DNA from: a virus
IMG/VR virus record: IMGVR_UViG_3300032241_000420
Location: 1 to 37,085 of that record
DNA length: 37,085 bases
Strand: one strand, 5' to 3'
The notes under the pieces: generated by a model
The model's database searches: none
Told to the model about the DNA's origin: nothing
Seen by the model: only the letters and a program-made list of their open reading frames with translations
Position numbers and translations under genes: made by a program
Shown: piece after piece, positions 1 to 6,144 of the stretch
How the letters are laid out: each line of letters begins with the position of its first letter
How positions within the stretch are numbered: position 1 is the stretch's first letter

Positions 1-438
1 AAAGAAATTACATTTGAAACAAACGGAACTCAACTACTAACAGATGATTTCCAACGTTATTTGTTAAACTGGCAAAAAGGCGAAGGCGAACTTTATGCTA
101 GAGATGTAACATTTAGCGTTAGTGCTAAACTAAGTTGTAGTGGCGAATCGAGAGAAGATGCTATCAAACCAGATGTATTACTACAATATCAAGATGTAGG
201 TTATACATATTTGAAATTTGTAGTTGCAACAGAAGACGACGCATATGAAGCATTAGAAGTAATGGATATCTATCGTGCTAGCGGATTTACAGGCGCAGTT
301 TATCTAATGCCTGTGGGCGGTGTTGAAAGTGTTTACAGTCTTAATAATCGTCGTGTAGCAGAACTAGCTATGAAGGCAGGCTTGCGCTACAGTGATCGAT
401 TACAAGTACCACTCTTTAAAAATGAATGGGGAACTTAA
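1..438 (+). CDS. queE: QueE-like 7-carboxy-7-deazaguanine synthase, C-terminal part (5' end outside window)
   Basis: The frame is open from base 1, so the start and the radical-SAM CxxxCxxC motif lie upstream of the window; 145 codons remain. Visible hallmarks are FETNGT near the beginning, SVSAKLSCSGE in the middle, a KFVV strand, VYLMPVGG, and a C-terminal RYSDRLQVPLFKNEWGT that matches the usual family ending (RLHI..WGN.RGT). Family knowledge: QueE is a radical SAM enzyme that converts 6-carboxy-tetrahydropterin to 7-carboxy-7-deazaguanine, the entry to preQ0, queuosine and phage 7-deazaguanine DNA modifications. The stop is followed after one base by the next gene, so it is probably in an operon with the genes that follow. 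In a phage, the product most likely feeds DNA modification or tRNA queuosine; the partner genes would lie upstream. Family assignment is fairly sure; role is inference. Confidence 0.85.
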   Translation, partial: KEITFETNGTQLLTDDFQRYLLNWQKGEGELYARDVTFSVSAKLSCSGESREDAIKPDVLLQYQDVGYTYLKFVVATEDDAYEALEVMDIYRASGFTGAVYLMPVGGVESVYSLNNRRVAELAMKAGLRYSDRLQVPLFKNEWGT

Positions 439-439
439 A

Positions 440-577
440 ATGTTTTTTATGCTTTGTTTTATAATTGGTTGGATACTATTGATACTAGTGTTATTTCAAT
501 GGATTAAAAACATTCCGAGTGCCTGTACTGGTAATTGTAGACAAGGCAGAGATTGCGATTGTGTGGAGAAGAAATGA
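440..577 (+). CDS. Small single-pass membrane protein with Cys-rich tail
   Basis: This 45-residue product starts at ATG 440, chosen because GGGGAA (428-433) sits at good Shine-Dalgarno distance and queE ends at 438; a longer in-frame start at 392 would lie inside queE. Residues 2-22 form one strongly hydrophobic helix (FFMLCFIIGWILLILVLF), followed by a short polar tail with C29, C33, C39 and C41 in the pattern CTGNCRQGRDCDC. The tail could bind a metal or form disulphides. Its last codon and stop overlap the next start by ATGA, suggesting translational coupling. I recall similar CTGNC.QGR.C.C tails in small phage proteins, but no function is known to me. Confidence 0.65.
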   Translation: MFFMLCFIIGWILLILVLFQWIKNIPSACTGNCRQGRDCDCVEKK

Positions 578-1008
578 AAAACTTAATTAAAAGATTATTT
601 GGTATCGATGCACTGGTAAAAGAAAAAGACGAAGCTTTATCAAATCTTGCTGTTGCAAGAGCAAGTGAAGAACGAGCCAAAGAAGATGAACGCCTTGCTC
701 GAATGACTCCGAAAGAACGTGCTACTGTCAGAGGAGAGCCTTATGTTACTGTGTTAGAAACACACGTGAACAAAGAAAACATACGTAATGGTTTTTTTGA
801 GCTTGACTGGAATCCTGAATTTGTAGTACAATTAAAGCAAGCAGGGTACGGCTATGATGGTGATCCTGACGAAGAGATCGTGGATCGTTGGTTCAGAGAT
901 CTAGCAAGAAATATGCTAGCAGATGAAGGTGTAGATACTACCCGAAACAACACTATGGGATTCATTAACGTAAGCAAACTAGGAGGCGGTAAATCCGCTG
1001 TGGAATGA
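574..1008 (+). CDS. Conserved phage protein of unknown function
   Basis: 144 residues from ATG 574, which overlaps the previous stop (ATGA) and has GGAGAA just upstream (565-570); an in-frame TTG at 553 is less likely. The N-terminus (about residues 12-50) is a charged helix rich in Lys, Glu and Ala, likely coiled coil. The C-terminal half, from GEPYVTVLETHVN through NGFFELDWNPEFVVQLKQAGY to DEEIVDRWFRDLARNML, looks like a compact conserved domain that I associate with hypothetical proteins of marine T4-like phages. No catalytic motif is visible. It ends in an ATGA overlap with the exonuclease gene, so the two are probably co-translated. Function unknown. Confidence 0.75.
   Translation: MKNLIKRLFGIDALVKEKDEALSNLAVARASEERAKEDERLARMTPKERATVRGEPYVTVLETHVNKENIRNGFFELDWNPEFVVQLKQAGYGYDGDPDEEIVDRWFRDLARNMLADEGVDTTRNNTMGFINVSKLGGGKSAVE
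981..1007 (+). promoter_or_regulatory. Shine-Dalgarno separated from start codon by a small hairpin
   Basis: A perfect AGGAGG (981-986) stands 18 bases before the exonuclease ATG (1005), too far for normal use. The bases between can fold: GCGG (986-989) pairs with CCGC (995-998) around a 5-base loop TAAAT, with a possible extra G-U pair 985/999. Folding would bring the ribosome site to a normal distance but would use the last G of AGGAGG in the stem. Inference from sequence only. Confidence 0.4.
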
Positions 1009-2009
1009 CATATATTATAGTTGATACTGCTAACACGTTCTTTCGTGCTAGACATGTAGTTCAAGGTTCGTCCGACATTAAACTTGGCATGGCATTTCAT
1101 ATTACTTTTAACAGTATCAAGAAAGCATGGCAAGACTTTGGCGGCACTCATGTGGTATTCTGTCTCGAAGGTCGAAGCTGGCGCAAGGACTACTATAAGC
1201 CCTATAAGGCCAATCGTCAAGAAACTCGTGCAGCTATGACACAACGAGAACAAGAAGAAGATAAATTGTTCTGGGAAGCATTTGACGAATTTAAGAATTT
1301 CATTGTAGATAAAACTAACTGTACTGTAATGCGTCATGAGAATTTAGAAGCAGATGATTTAATTGCAGGTTGGATACAAGCACATCCAGATTCCAAACAT
1401 GTTATTATTTCGACAGATGGAGATTTTGCACAGCTAGTAAGTCCTACAGTTAGCCAATATAATGGTGTAGGTGATTTACACATTACACATGAAGGAATCT
1501 TTGATGCCAAAGGTAAACCCGTTAAAGACAAAAAGACAGGCGAGCCTAAGCCTGCACAAGACCCCGAGTGGATGCTGTTCGAGAAATGTATGCGTGGTGA
1601 TACCAGTGATAATGTCTTCTCGGCGTATCCGGGTGTGCGTACTAAAGGTTCTAAAAACAAAGTTGGTCTTACTGAAGCGTTCCAAGACCGTAACAGCCGC
1701 GGATATGCGTGGAACAATCTCATGCTTCAGAGATGGACTGACCACAATGGCGAAGAACACAGAGTACTAGAAGATTATCAGCGCAATGTGCAGTTATGCG
1801 ACTTAACAGCACAGCCAGAAGATATTAAAGATAAAATTAAAGAAACAATTAAGGCTAATGCAATCCCCAAGGATGTTAGCCAAGTTGGTATCCGTATGTT
1901 AAAATTTTGTAATGCATGGGATATGAAAAAGATTGCTGATAATATTCAGCAATATGCAGAACCGTTTCAAGCCAAATATCAAGGAGAACTAAATGGCATA
2001 TCTAACTAA
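1005..2009 (+). CDS. 5'-3' exonuclease / flap endonuclease (FEN1/T4 RNase H-like, PIN fold)
   Basis: 334 residues. The acidic metal-binding set of the FEN/5'-3' exonuclease superfamily is visible in order: D7 (VDTAN), E55 (FCLEG, followed by basic WRKDYYKPYKANR), E115/D117/D118 (LEADDL), D138/D140 (STDGDF) and D199/D202 (GDTSDN). The last is followed by YPGVRTKGSKNKVGL, which resembles the helix-3-turn-helix DNA-binding segment. Family members remove RNA primers and 5' flaps during lagging-strand synthesis. Length fits T4 Rnh-type proteins. The start overlaps the previous gene by ATGA and the 3' end overlaps the next gene by 17 bases, so it sits inside a tightly coupled operon. Enzyme family is secure; whether it is the primer-removal enzyme or a repair nuclease is inferred. 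Confidence 0.9.
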   Translation: MTYIIVDTANTFFRARHVVQGSSDIKLGMAFHITFNSIKKAWQDFGGTHVVFCLEGRSWRKDYYKPYKANRQETRAAMTQREQEEDKLFWEAFDEFKNFIVDKTNCTVMRHENLEADDLIAGWIQAHPDSKHVIISTDGDFAQLVSPTVSQYNGVGDLHITHEGIFDAKGKPVKDKKTGEPKPAQDPEWMLFEKCMRGDTSDNVFSAYPGVRTKGSKNKVGLTEAFQDRNSRGYAWNNLMLQRWTDHNGEEHRVLEDYQRNVQLCDLTAQPEDIKDKIKETIKANAIPKDVSQVGIRMLKFCNAWDMKKIADNIQQYAEPFQAKYQGELNGISN

Positions 2010-2184
2010 ACTATCAAAAGTAAACGAATCAATCACTATCAATCGTTATGACAACGGCTTCATGGTCGAAGTAGGTGGACGTGATGACGACAGCGAATGG
2101 AAAACTGCCAAGATCCTCTGTACAACAGAAGATGACATGCTTGCTGTAGTACAGGAGTGGACTACAATGGATCTCGATAATTGA
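1993..2184 (+). CDS. Small conserved phage protein, unknown function
   Basis: 63 residues beginning MAYLTKLSKVNESITINRYDNG. The start is supported by AAGGAG (1980-1985) and lies inside the last codons of the exonuclease gene (17-base overlap). The composition is acidic in the second half (GGRDDDSEWKTAKI, TTEDDML), with predicted beta strands in the first half. I associate this sequence type with hypothetical proteins found beside replication genes in marine T4-like phages, but recognise no domain. Function unknown. Confidence 0.7.
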   Translation: MAYLTKLSKVNESITINRYDNGFMVEVGGRDDDSEWKTAKILCTTEDDMLAVVQEWTTMDLDN

Positions 2185-2186
2185 GA

Positions 2187-2194
2187 GATAAATA
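2187..2194 (+). promoter_or_regulatory. Late-promoter-like box GATAAATA
   Basis: GATAAATA lies in the 61-base gap before the gene at 2246 and matches the NATAAATA form of the T4-type late -10 element (T4 consensus TATAAATA). It is directly followed by CGTACATTA, a string that also follows the similar boxes at 2956 and 6427. No -35 is expected for gp55-type late promoters. Assignment is by motif only. Confidence 0.4.
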
Positions 2195-2245
2195 CGTACA
2201 TTACTCGGGTGCCGTCAGGGCCCTTGTAATTCTAAGGAGAAAAAT

Positions 2246-2725
2246 ATGACAGTAATATACGCCAAGCCAATTGTGGATGGTAAGTTTTGGATCGTGGAGC
2301 AAGACGGCGCCAAGGTTGCAACACTACACAAGAAAGAAAACAACAAATTTGTTATGAGCAGTACAAATGGTGAAGTAATGTTTAATAAAAAACAGGACTT
2401 AACTAGAGAATTCGGAGAAGGCTTCTTTTTAACCAGCACGAAAGTTAAAGTTACTGCTCCAGATGTTCATGAATGCCATGGGTTTCCCACTAGTGTAAAA
2501 CCTTATAACAGCATGTACGATGTTAGAAATCGATTACCCCTGTTTACTAAAAGTAATGCAAGTAAGAGCTTGTACTGTGCAGGATACTATACAATCAAAT
2601 TTAATAAAGGGTGGGTCAAATCATTCTGTCCTAAAGTAATTACACTAGAACGTAATGAATATAAAGGCCCATTTAAAACTGAGTTTGAAATGAAACAGGT
2701 ACTAAGTAATGTCAAATCAGATTAA
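2246..2725 (+). CDS. Hypothetical phage protein
   Basis: 159 residues with a good ribosome site (AAGGAG, 2234-2239) seven bases before the ATG. The N-terminal third is strand-rich (IYAKPIVDGKFWIVEQDGAKVATL), then KKQDLTREFG and a segment with single Cys and His residues (HECHGFP) and a later YCAGYYTIKF / KSFCPKVITL. I recognise no enzymatic motif. The 3' end overlaps the next start at 2709, so expression is coupled. It is preceded by a late-promoter-like box, which suggests expression could be stronger late in infection. Function unknown. Confidence 0.75.
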   Translation: MTVIYAKPIVDGKFWIVEQDGAKVATLHKKENNKFVMSSTNGEVMFNKKQDLTREFGEGFFLTSTKVKVTAPDVHECHGFPTSVKPYNSMYDVRNRLPLFTKSNASKSLYCAGYYTIKFNKGWVKSFCPKVITLERNEYKGPFKTEFEMKQVLSNVKSD

Positions 2726-2954
2726 TCTTACACCTGTCACACAATTTGCTCAACTGGTAAGAGCCGCAGAACTTGCTCAAAGTAAAGAAGTAAAGATACC
2801 TATTCAGCAGGCTAGACTAATGAATCTAGCCTTTGTTGAACTAATGGATCAACTACATCAAGATTACCAAAGTATGTTTAATGCCCTTAAAAACAGTACC
2901 AATACTGAAGTAGTAAATGTAACGATGGATGGTGGCGGATTTAAAAACAACTAA
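2709..2954 (+). CDS. Small helical phage protein, unknown function
   Basis: 81 residues starting at ATG 2709 within the last codons of the previous gene (17-base overlap). The body (about residues 10-62) is predicted helical: FAQLVRAAELAQSKEV, PIQQARLMNLAFVELMDQLHQDYQSMF. It ends in a Gly-rich tail (MDGGGFKNN). No known domain is recognised. The overlap and small size are typical of the accessory genes between phage replication genes. Confidence 0.65.
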   Translation: MSNQINLTPVTQFAQLVRAAELAQSKEVKIPIQQARLMNLAFVELMDQLHQDYQSMFNALKNSTNTEVVNVTMDGGGFKNN

Positions 2955-2955
2955 G

Positions 2956-2963
2956 GATAAATA
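2956..2963 (+). promoter_or_regulatory. Late-promoter-like box GATAAATA
   Basis: A second exact GATAAATA, just after the stop of the 81-residue gene and about 30 bases before the next start. Four bases later comes CGTACATAA, as at the 2187 site. A transcript from it would begin within or next to the hairpin at 2964-2989. Motif-based call. Confidence 0.4.
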
Positions 2964-2989
2964 TATGCGTACATAATTGGATACGCATA
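2964..2989 (+). repeat. 8-bp inverted repeat directly before a start codon
   Basis: TATGCGTA (2964-2971) and TACGCATA (2982-2989) form a perfect 8-bp stem with a 10-base loop. The downstream ATG (2992) follows two bases later and has no obvious Shine-Dalgarno. It could be an operator, a 5' leader hairpin controlling translation, or an mRNA stabiliser. Confidence 0.45.
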
Positions 2990-2991
2990 CT

Positions 2992-3279
2992 ATGAGTCGA
3001 CCTAAACCGCAAGTGTTATTAGAACACATTAATAAAAAGACCTATAAGGCTGAGCAAATTCTCGAAGCCGAAGCTATTTGGGCTGTGTTCTATAAAAACG
3101 AGCCATTTAATCTAAAGAGCTTTAATAGTCTTACCTCATATCCTGGGCCTAAGTATAAGAAAGTTAGCTTTTCAAATCCAGGGCACGCTCACAATCTGGC
3201 GAAAAAATTAAATTTAACATTTGGAACAACAGATTTCCAAGTGGTTAAATTGACTCAAGGCACTATTGTAACACTATGA
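2992..3279 (+). CDS. Small basic phage protein, conserved in marine T4-like phages by recall
   Basis: 95 residues from ATG 2992 (MSRPKPQVLLEHINKKTYKAEQIL). A TTG at 2977 in frame would fall within the hairpin loop and is less likely; no strong ribosome site is visible for either. The sequence continues AEAIWAVFYKNEPFNLKS and GPKYKKVSFSNPGHAHNLAKKLN, a pattern I recall from hypothetical proteins of T4-like cyanophages. It is basic and compact, so nucleic-acid binding is possible but not shown. The stop overlaps the next start by ATGA. Function unknown. Confidence 0.7.
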   Translation: MSRPKPQVLLEHINKKTYKAEQILEAEAIWAVFYKNEPFNLKSFNSLTSYPGPKYKKVSFSNPGHAHNLAKKLNLTFGTTDFQVVKLTQGTIVTL

Positions 3280-3686
3280 TCACTAGAGATGCTCTAACTA
3301 AGATATTCTTACAGCAATGGGGCAAAAGTACAGACGAAGTTAATTTAAAACTATTTGGGCGTAAATGGTGGCAAAGTACTCGTGCAGGTAAACAAACCAA
3401 TTTTCGCCTAAGTGATGATGGTTACGAATTTTTGACTAGTGAATTGGAACTTAAAGAGTACGAAATTCCATTTACCGAACCAATCGAACTTAGTCCCCAA
3501 ACTATAGTATTTTTGGAAAGATATATCGACTGTCCGTATTATCTTACACCCATGAGTATTACCGTTTTTTCCGAACGTAAGAGCTTTGAACTATACCTAT
3601 TTTCGGACGATATTCGAAAATTTGGTTTGGTAAAAGCAATGAACGAACGTGAAAAAGAGCTGGCCAATTTGGGCAAAGACGAGTAA
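3276..3686 (+). CDS. Hypothetical phage protein
   Basis: 136 residues, start overlapping the previous stop (ATGA). The first 50 residues (MITRDALTKIFLQQWGKS through KWWQSTRAGKQTNFRLSDDGYEFL) are helical with aromatic clusters, and read like a winged-helix or DNA-end-binding shape without a diagnostic motif. The second half is strand-rich (SPQTIVFLERYIDCPYYL, ITVFSERKSFELYLFSDDIRKFG). Its tight coupling to the previous gene suggests a joint role. Last gene before the 113-base gap that carries the moxR promoter. Confidence 0.7.
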   Translation: MITRDALTKIFLQQWGKSTDEVNLKLFGRKWWQSTRAGKQTNFRLSDDGYEFLTSELELKEYEIPFTEPIELSPQTIVFLERYIDCPYYLTPMSITVFSERKSFELYLFSDDIRKFGLVKAMNEREKELANLGKDE

Positions 3687-3713
3687 AAACTCCTTAAAAA
3701 ACTTAAAAAGCTG

Positions 3714-3742
3714 TTGACATAATTGCTGGACTACCGTATAAT
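3714..3742 (+). promoter_or_regulatory. Perfect sigma70-type promoter before the MoxR gene
   Basis: TTGACA (3714-3719) and TATAAT (3737-3742) are separated by exactly 17 bp. This is the full bacterial housekeeping consensus, as expected for a phage early promoter read by unmodified host polymerase. It lies in the 113-base gap 3687-3799, followed by a leader of about 50 bases and a modest ribosome site (TAGGAA) before ATG 3800. Confidence 0.85.
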
Positions 3743-3799
3743 ACATACATAGACAGAGTTATTCGTAACAACAATTTTTTAACTAAGATAGGAAATAAA

Positions 3800-4888
3800 A
3801 TGGCAGAAATTAGTAGCCGTACAGTGGGCCCTAGCGGTGCTAAAAAGTCTTTGCGTAAGGCTTTTAAAAATCAACGTCCAATCTTCCTTTGGGGTCCTCC
3901 CGGAATTGGCAAGTCAGATATTATCAAACAACTTGGTACTGAACTCGATGCTCATGTAATCGACGTTCGTTTGAGTCTTTGGGAACCTACTGATATCAAA
4001 GGTATTCCATATTTTGATTCTAACGATAATACCATGCGTTGGGCTCCTCCATCGGAATTGCCAACACAAGAATTGGCTAGTAAATTTAAGAACGTTATTT
4101 TGTTCTTAGACGAAATGAACAGTGCGGCACCCAGTGTACAGGCCGCGGCTTATCAATTGATTTTAAATCGTCGTGTAGGTACTTATAAACTGCCCGATAA
4201 TGTCATGTTAGTGGCCGCAGGTAATCGCGAAACTGATAAAGGTGTTACATTCCGTATGCCTGCGCCATTGGCTAATCGTTTCGTTCATTTGGAAATGACT
4301 GTTAACTGGGACGACTACTTTGAATGGGCTGTTGAAAACAAGATACATCAAGAAGTCGTTGGTTTCTTGAGTTTCAGCAAAAAGGATTTATACGACTTTG
4401 ATCCAAAGTCTAGCTCACGTGCATTTGCTACTCCACGCTCTTGGAGCTTTGTAAGTGAATTGCTCACAGATGACGATGTGGATAATGAAACACTAACTGA
4501 TTTGGTATCGGGTTCGGTCGGTGAAGGTCTTGCTATCAAGTTTATGGCACATCGTAAACATGCTAGCAAAATGCCCAATCCGAGCGATATTCTGAGCGGC
4601 AAAGTTAAGAAAATGGATTCGAAAGAAATTTCAGCTATGTACACTTTGACTGTGTCGTTGTGTTATGAATTGAAAGATGCTTGCGATAAAAAAGCTAAAA
4701 ACTGGAATGATCAAGTTAATAACTTCTTTGAATTCATTATGAATAACTTTGAAACTGAATTGGTTATTATGGGCACTAAATTGGCTTTGAGCACTTACAA
4801 ATTGCCACTAGATCCAGATGAGATCAAATGCTTTGATGATTTCCATGCTAAATTTGGCAAGTACATTGCCCAAGCTACTGAAAAGTAA
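3800..4888 (+). CDS. MoxR-family AAA+ ATPase
   Basis: 362 residues. Walker A is GPPGIGKS (residues 32-39), Walker B is VILFLDEMN (99-107, D104/E105), sensor 1 lies in VAAGNRE (N142), and the PLANRF segment (R160) fits the arginine finger. The intervening DIKGIP and MPAPLANRF strings are typical of MoxR proteins. Family knowledge: MoxR ATPases work with VWA-domain partners to remodel or mature protein complexes, often by metal insertion. The partner is the very next gene (4960). A perfect sigma70-type promoter stands upstream, so it is likely an early gene. The C-terminal half (about 200-362) is helical without a recognised motif. The pair is known in marine T4-like phages, but its target there is not established to my knowledge. 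Confidence 0.93.
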   Translation: MAEISSRTVGPSGAKKSLRKAFKNQRPIFLWGPPGIGKSDIIKQLGTELDAHVIDVRLSLWEPTDIKGIPYFDSNDNTMRWAPPSELPTQELASKFKNVILFLDEMNSAAPSVQAAAYQLILNRRVGTYKLPDNVMLVAAGNRETDKGVTFRMPAPLANRFVHLEMTVNWDDYFEWAVENKIHQEVVGFLSFSKKDLYDFDPKSSSRAFATPRSWSFVSELLTDDDVDNETLTDLVSGSVGEGLAIKFMAHRKHASKMPNPSDILSGKVKKMDSKEISAMYTLTVSLCYELKDACDKKAKNWNDQVNNFFEFIMNNFETELVIMGTKLALSTYKLPLDPDEIKCFDDFHAKFGKYIAQATEK

Positions 4889-4904
4889 TTTGATTCAGCA
4901 CTAT

Positions 4905-4933
4905 TTGACACCACCTTCGGGTGGTGTTATAAT
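4905..4933 (+). promoter_or_regulatory. Perfect sigma70-type promoter for the VWA gene, hairpin in spacer
   Basis: TTGACA (4905-4910) and TATAAT (4928-4933) with a 17-bp spacer, again full consensus. It gives the metallopeptidase-VWA gene its own start of transcription in addition to any read-through from the MoxR gene. The leader is about 20 bases with AAAAGGA before ATG 4960. The spacer is almost wholly occupied by an inverted repeat. Confidence 0.85.
4908..4927 (+). terminator. 8-bp hairpin with TTCG loop, possible terminator or mRNA end
   Basis: ACACCACC (4908-4915), loop TTCG, GGTGGTGT (4920-4927): a perfect stem capped by the very stable C(UUCG)G tetraloop that T4 and host terminators often use. 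It lies 20 bases after the MoxR stop. The following bases, TATAATATATAC, are not a U-tract, so intrinsic termination would be weak; protection of the moxR mRNA 3' end is an alternative. Confidence 0.55.
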
Positions 4934-4959
4934 ATATACATATAGCAAAAGGAACATTC

Positions 4960-6144
4960 ATGTCACATACAGATCCAATTATTGATAAAATTATTGTAGC
5001 CCGAGTAGGCTTACTGCTTCGTCATCCATTTTTTGGTAACATGGCTACTCGTTTAAAAATCGAAGAAGGCAGTGAATGGATGGGCACAGCCGCTACAGAC
5101 GGACGCACCATTTATTTTAATCGTGAATTCTTTACTCCCCTTACGGTAAAACAAGTAGAATTTGTTATTGCACATGAAATACTACACAATGTTTTTGATC
5201 ATATGGGTCGACGCGAAGGTCGTAATCCACGTATCTTTAACATTGCCGCAGACTATTGTGTAAATGGACAATTGGTTCGTGACCGTATCGGCGAACATAA
5301 TATTGAAGGTATTAAAATCTTCCATGATCCTAAATATTATGGTATGGGTGCCGAAGAAGTCTACGATAAAATCTTTGATGAAATGGACGAAGACGAACTT
5401 AACGCACTAGGTCAACTTCTAGATGATCACATCGACTGGGGCGAAGATGGTAAAGATGGCAAGCCAAAATACACTAAAGAAGAACTAAAGCAAATCCGTG
5501 ACGAGATTCGTGAAGCTACTATGCAAGCGGCACAAGCCGCAGGTGCTGGTAACACTCCTGCTAGTGTACAACGCATGATTAAGGAATTTACAGAGCCTAA
5601 AATGAATTGGCGTGAAATACTACGTCAACAGATTCAAAGCACTATTAAGAATGACTATTCATTCATGCGTCCTAATCGTAAGGGCTGGCATATGAACGCT
5701 ATATTGCCTGGAACTCAATTTCAAGAAACAATTGATATCTGTGTAGCAATCGACATGTCAGGTAGTATTGGTGATGAGCAGGCAAAAGACTTTTTAACAG
5801 AGATCAAAGGTATTATGCAAGAATACAAAGACTTTAAAATTAAAGTATGGTGCTTTGATACCAAGGTCTATAACGAAGCCGACTATGACGGTTACAACAT
5901 TGACGAGTTTGATGACTACGAGCCAATGGGCGGTGGCGGAACCGAGTTCGATGCCAACTGGGAATACATGAAGGAAAATGATATTCAACCTAAAAAGTTT
6001 ATCATGTTTACTGACGGTTATCCTTGGGGTAGCTGGGGTGATGAAAACTACTGCGATACAGTATTCATTATTCACGGCAACGATAAGATTGTTCCACCTT
6101 TTGGAGAATACGCTTATTATCAGTTTGCAACAGAAGAAGCATAA
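4960..6144 (+). CDS. Metallopeptidase-like plus VWA-like protein (DUF2201 type), MoxR partner
   Basis: 394 residues in two parts. The N-terminal part resembles the putative metallopeptidase domain that precedes VWA in DUF2201-type proteins: VIAHEILHNVFDH places HExxH at 72-76, with H81 and downstream RNPRIFNIAADYCVN. A charged helical linker follows (about 140-225). The C-terminal part is VWA-like: DMSGS (265-269) is an intact MIDAS motif, with T328 in GGGGTEFD and D352 in MFTDGYP as the other expected metal ligands. Known pattern: such proteins are encoded beside MoxR ATPases and act as their adaptor or effector. It is separated from the ATPase gene by 71 bases that carry its own promoter. 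Both the protease-like and the MIDAS residues are retained, so both metal sites could function. Confidence 0.88.
   Translation: MSHTDPIIDKIIVARVGLLLRHPFFGNMATRLKIEEGSEWMGTAATDGRTIYFNREFFTPLTVKQVEFVIAHEILHNVFDHMGRREGRNPRIFNIAADYCVNGQLVRDRIGEHNIEGIKIFHDPKYYGMGAEEVYDKIFDEMDEDELNALGQLLDDHIDWGEDGKDGKPKYTKEELKQIRDEIREATMQAAQAAGAGNTPASVQRMIKEFTEPKMNWREILRQQIQSTIKNDYSFMRPNRKGWHMNAILPGTQFQETIDICVAIDMSGSIGDEQAKDFLTEIKGIMQEYKDFKIKVWCFDTKVYNEADYDGYNIDEFDDYEPMGGGGTEFDANWEYMKENDIQPKKFIMFTDGYPWGSWGDENYCDTVFIIHGNDKIVPPFGEYAYYQFATEEA

Noticed and set aside
392-439. Longer start (392) for the small membrane protein.
   Set aside because: It lies inside queE and lacks a ribosome site; ATG 440 has GGGGAA at the right distance and begins the hydrophobic helix.
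852-1337. Antisense open frame opposite the exonuclease region (161 codons), and similar ones at 1334-1723, 4348-4644, 5794-6150 and 7090-7423.
   Set aside because: They lie wholly opposite well-supported genes, have no ribosome sites and show composition expected of shadow frames.
2208-2223. GGGTGCC...GGGCCC region as an intrinsic terminator.
   Set aside because: No consistent stem with an adjoining T-tract could be drawn; a ribosome site follows directly.
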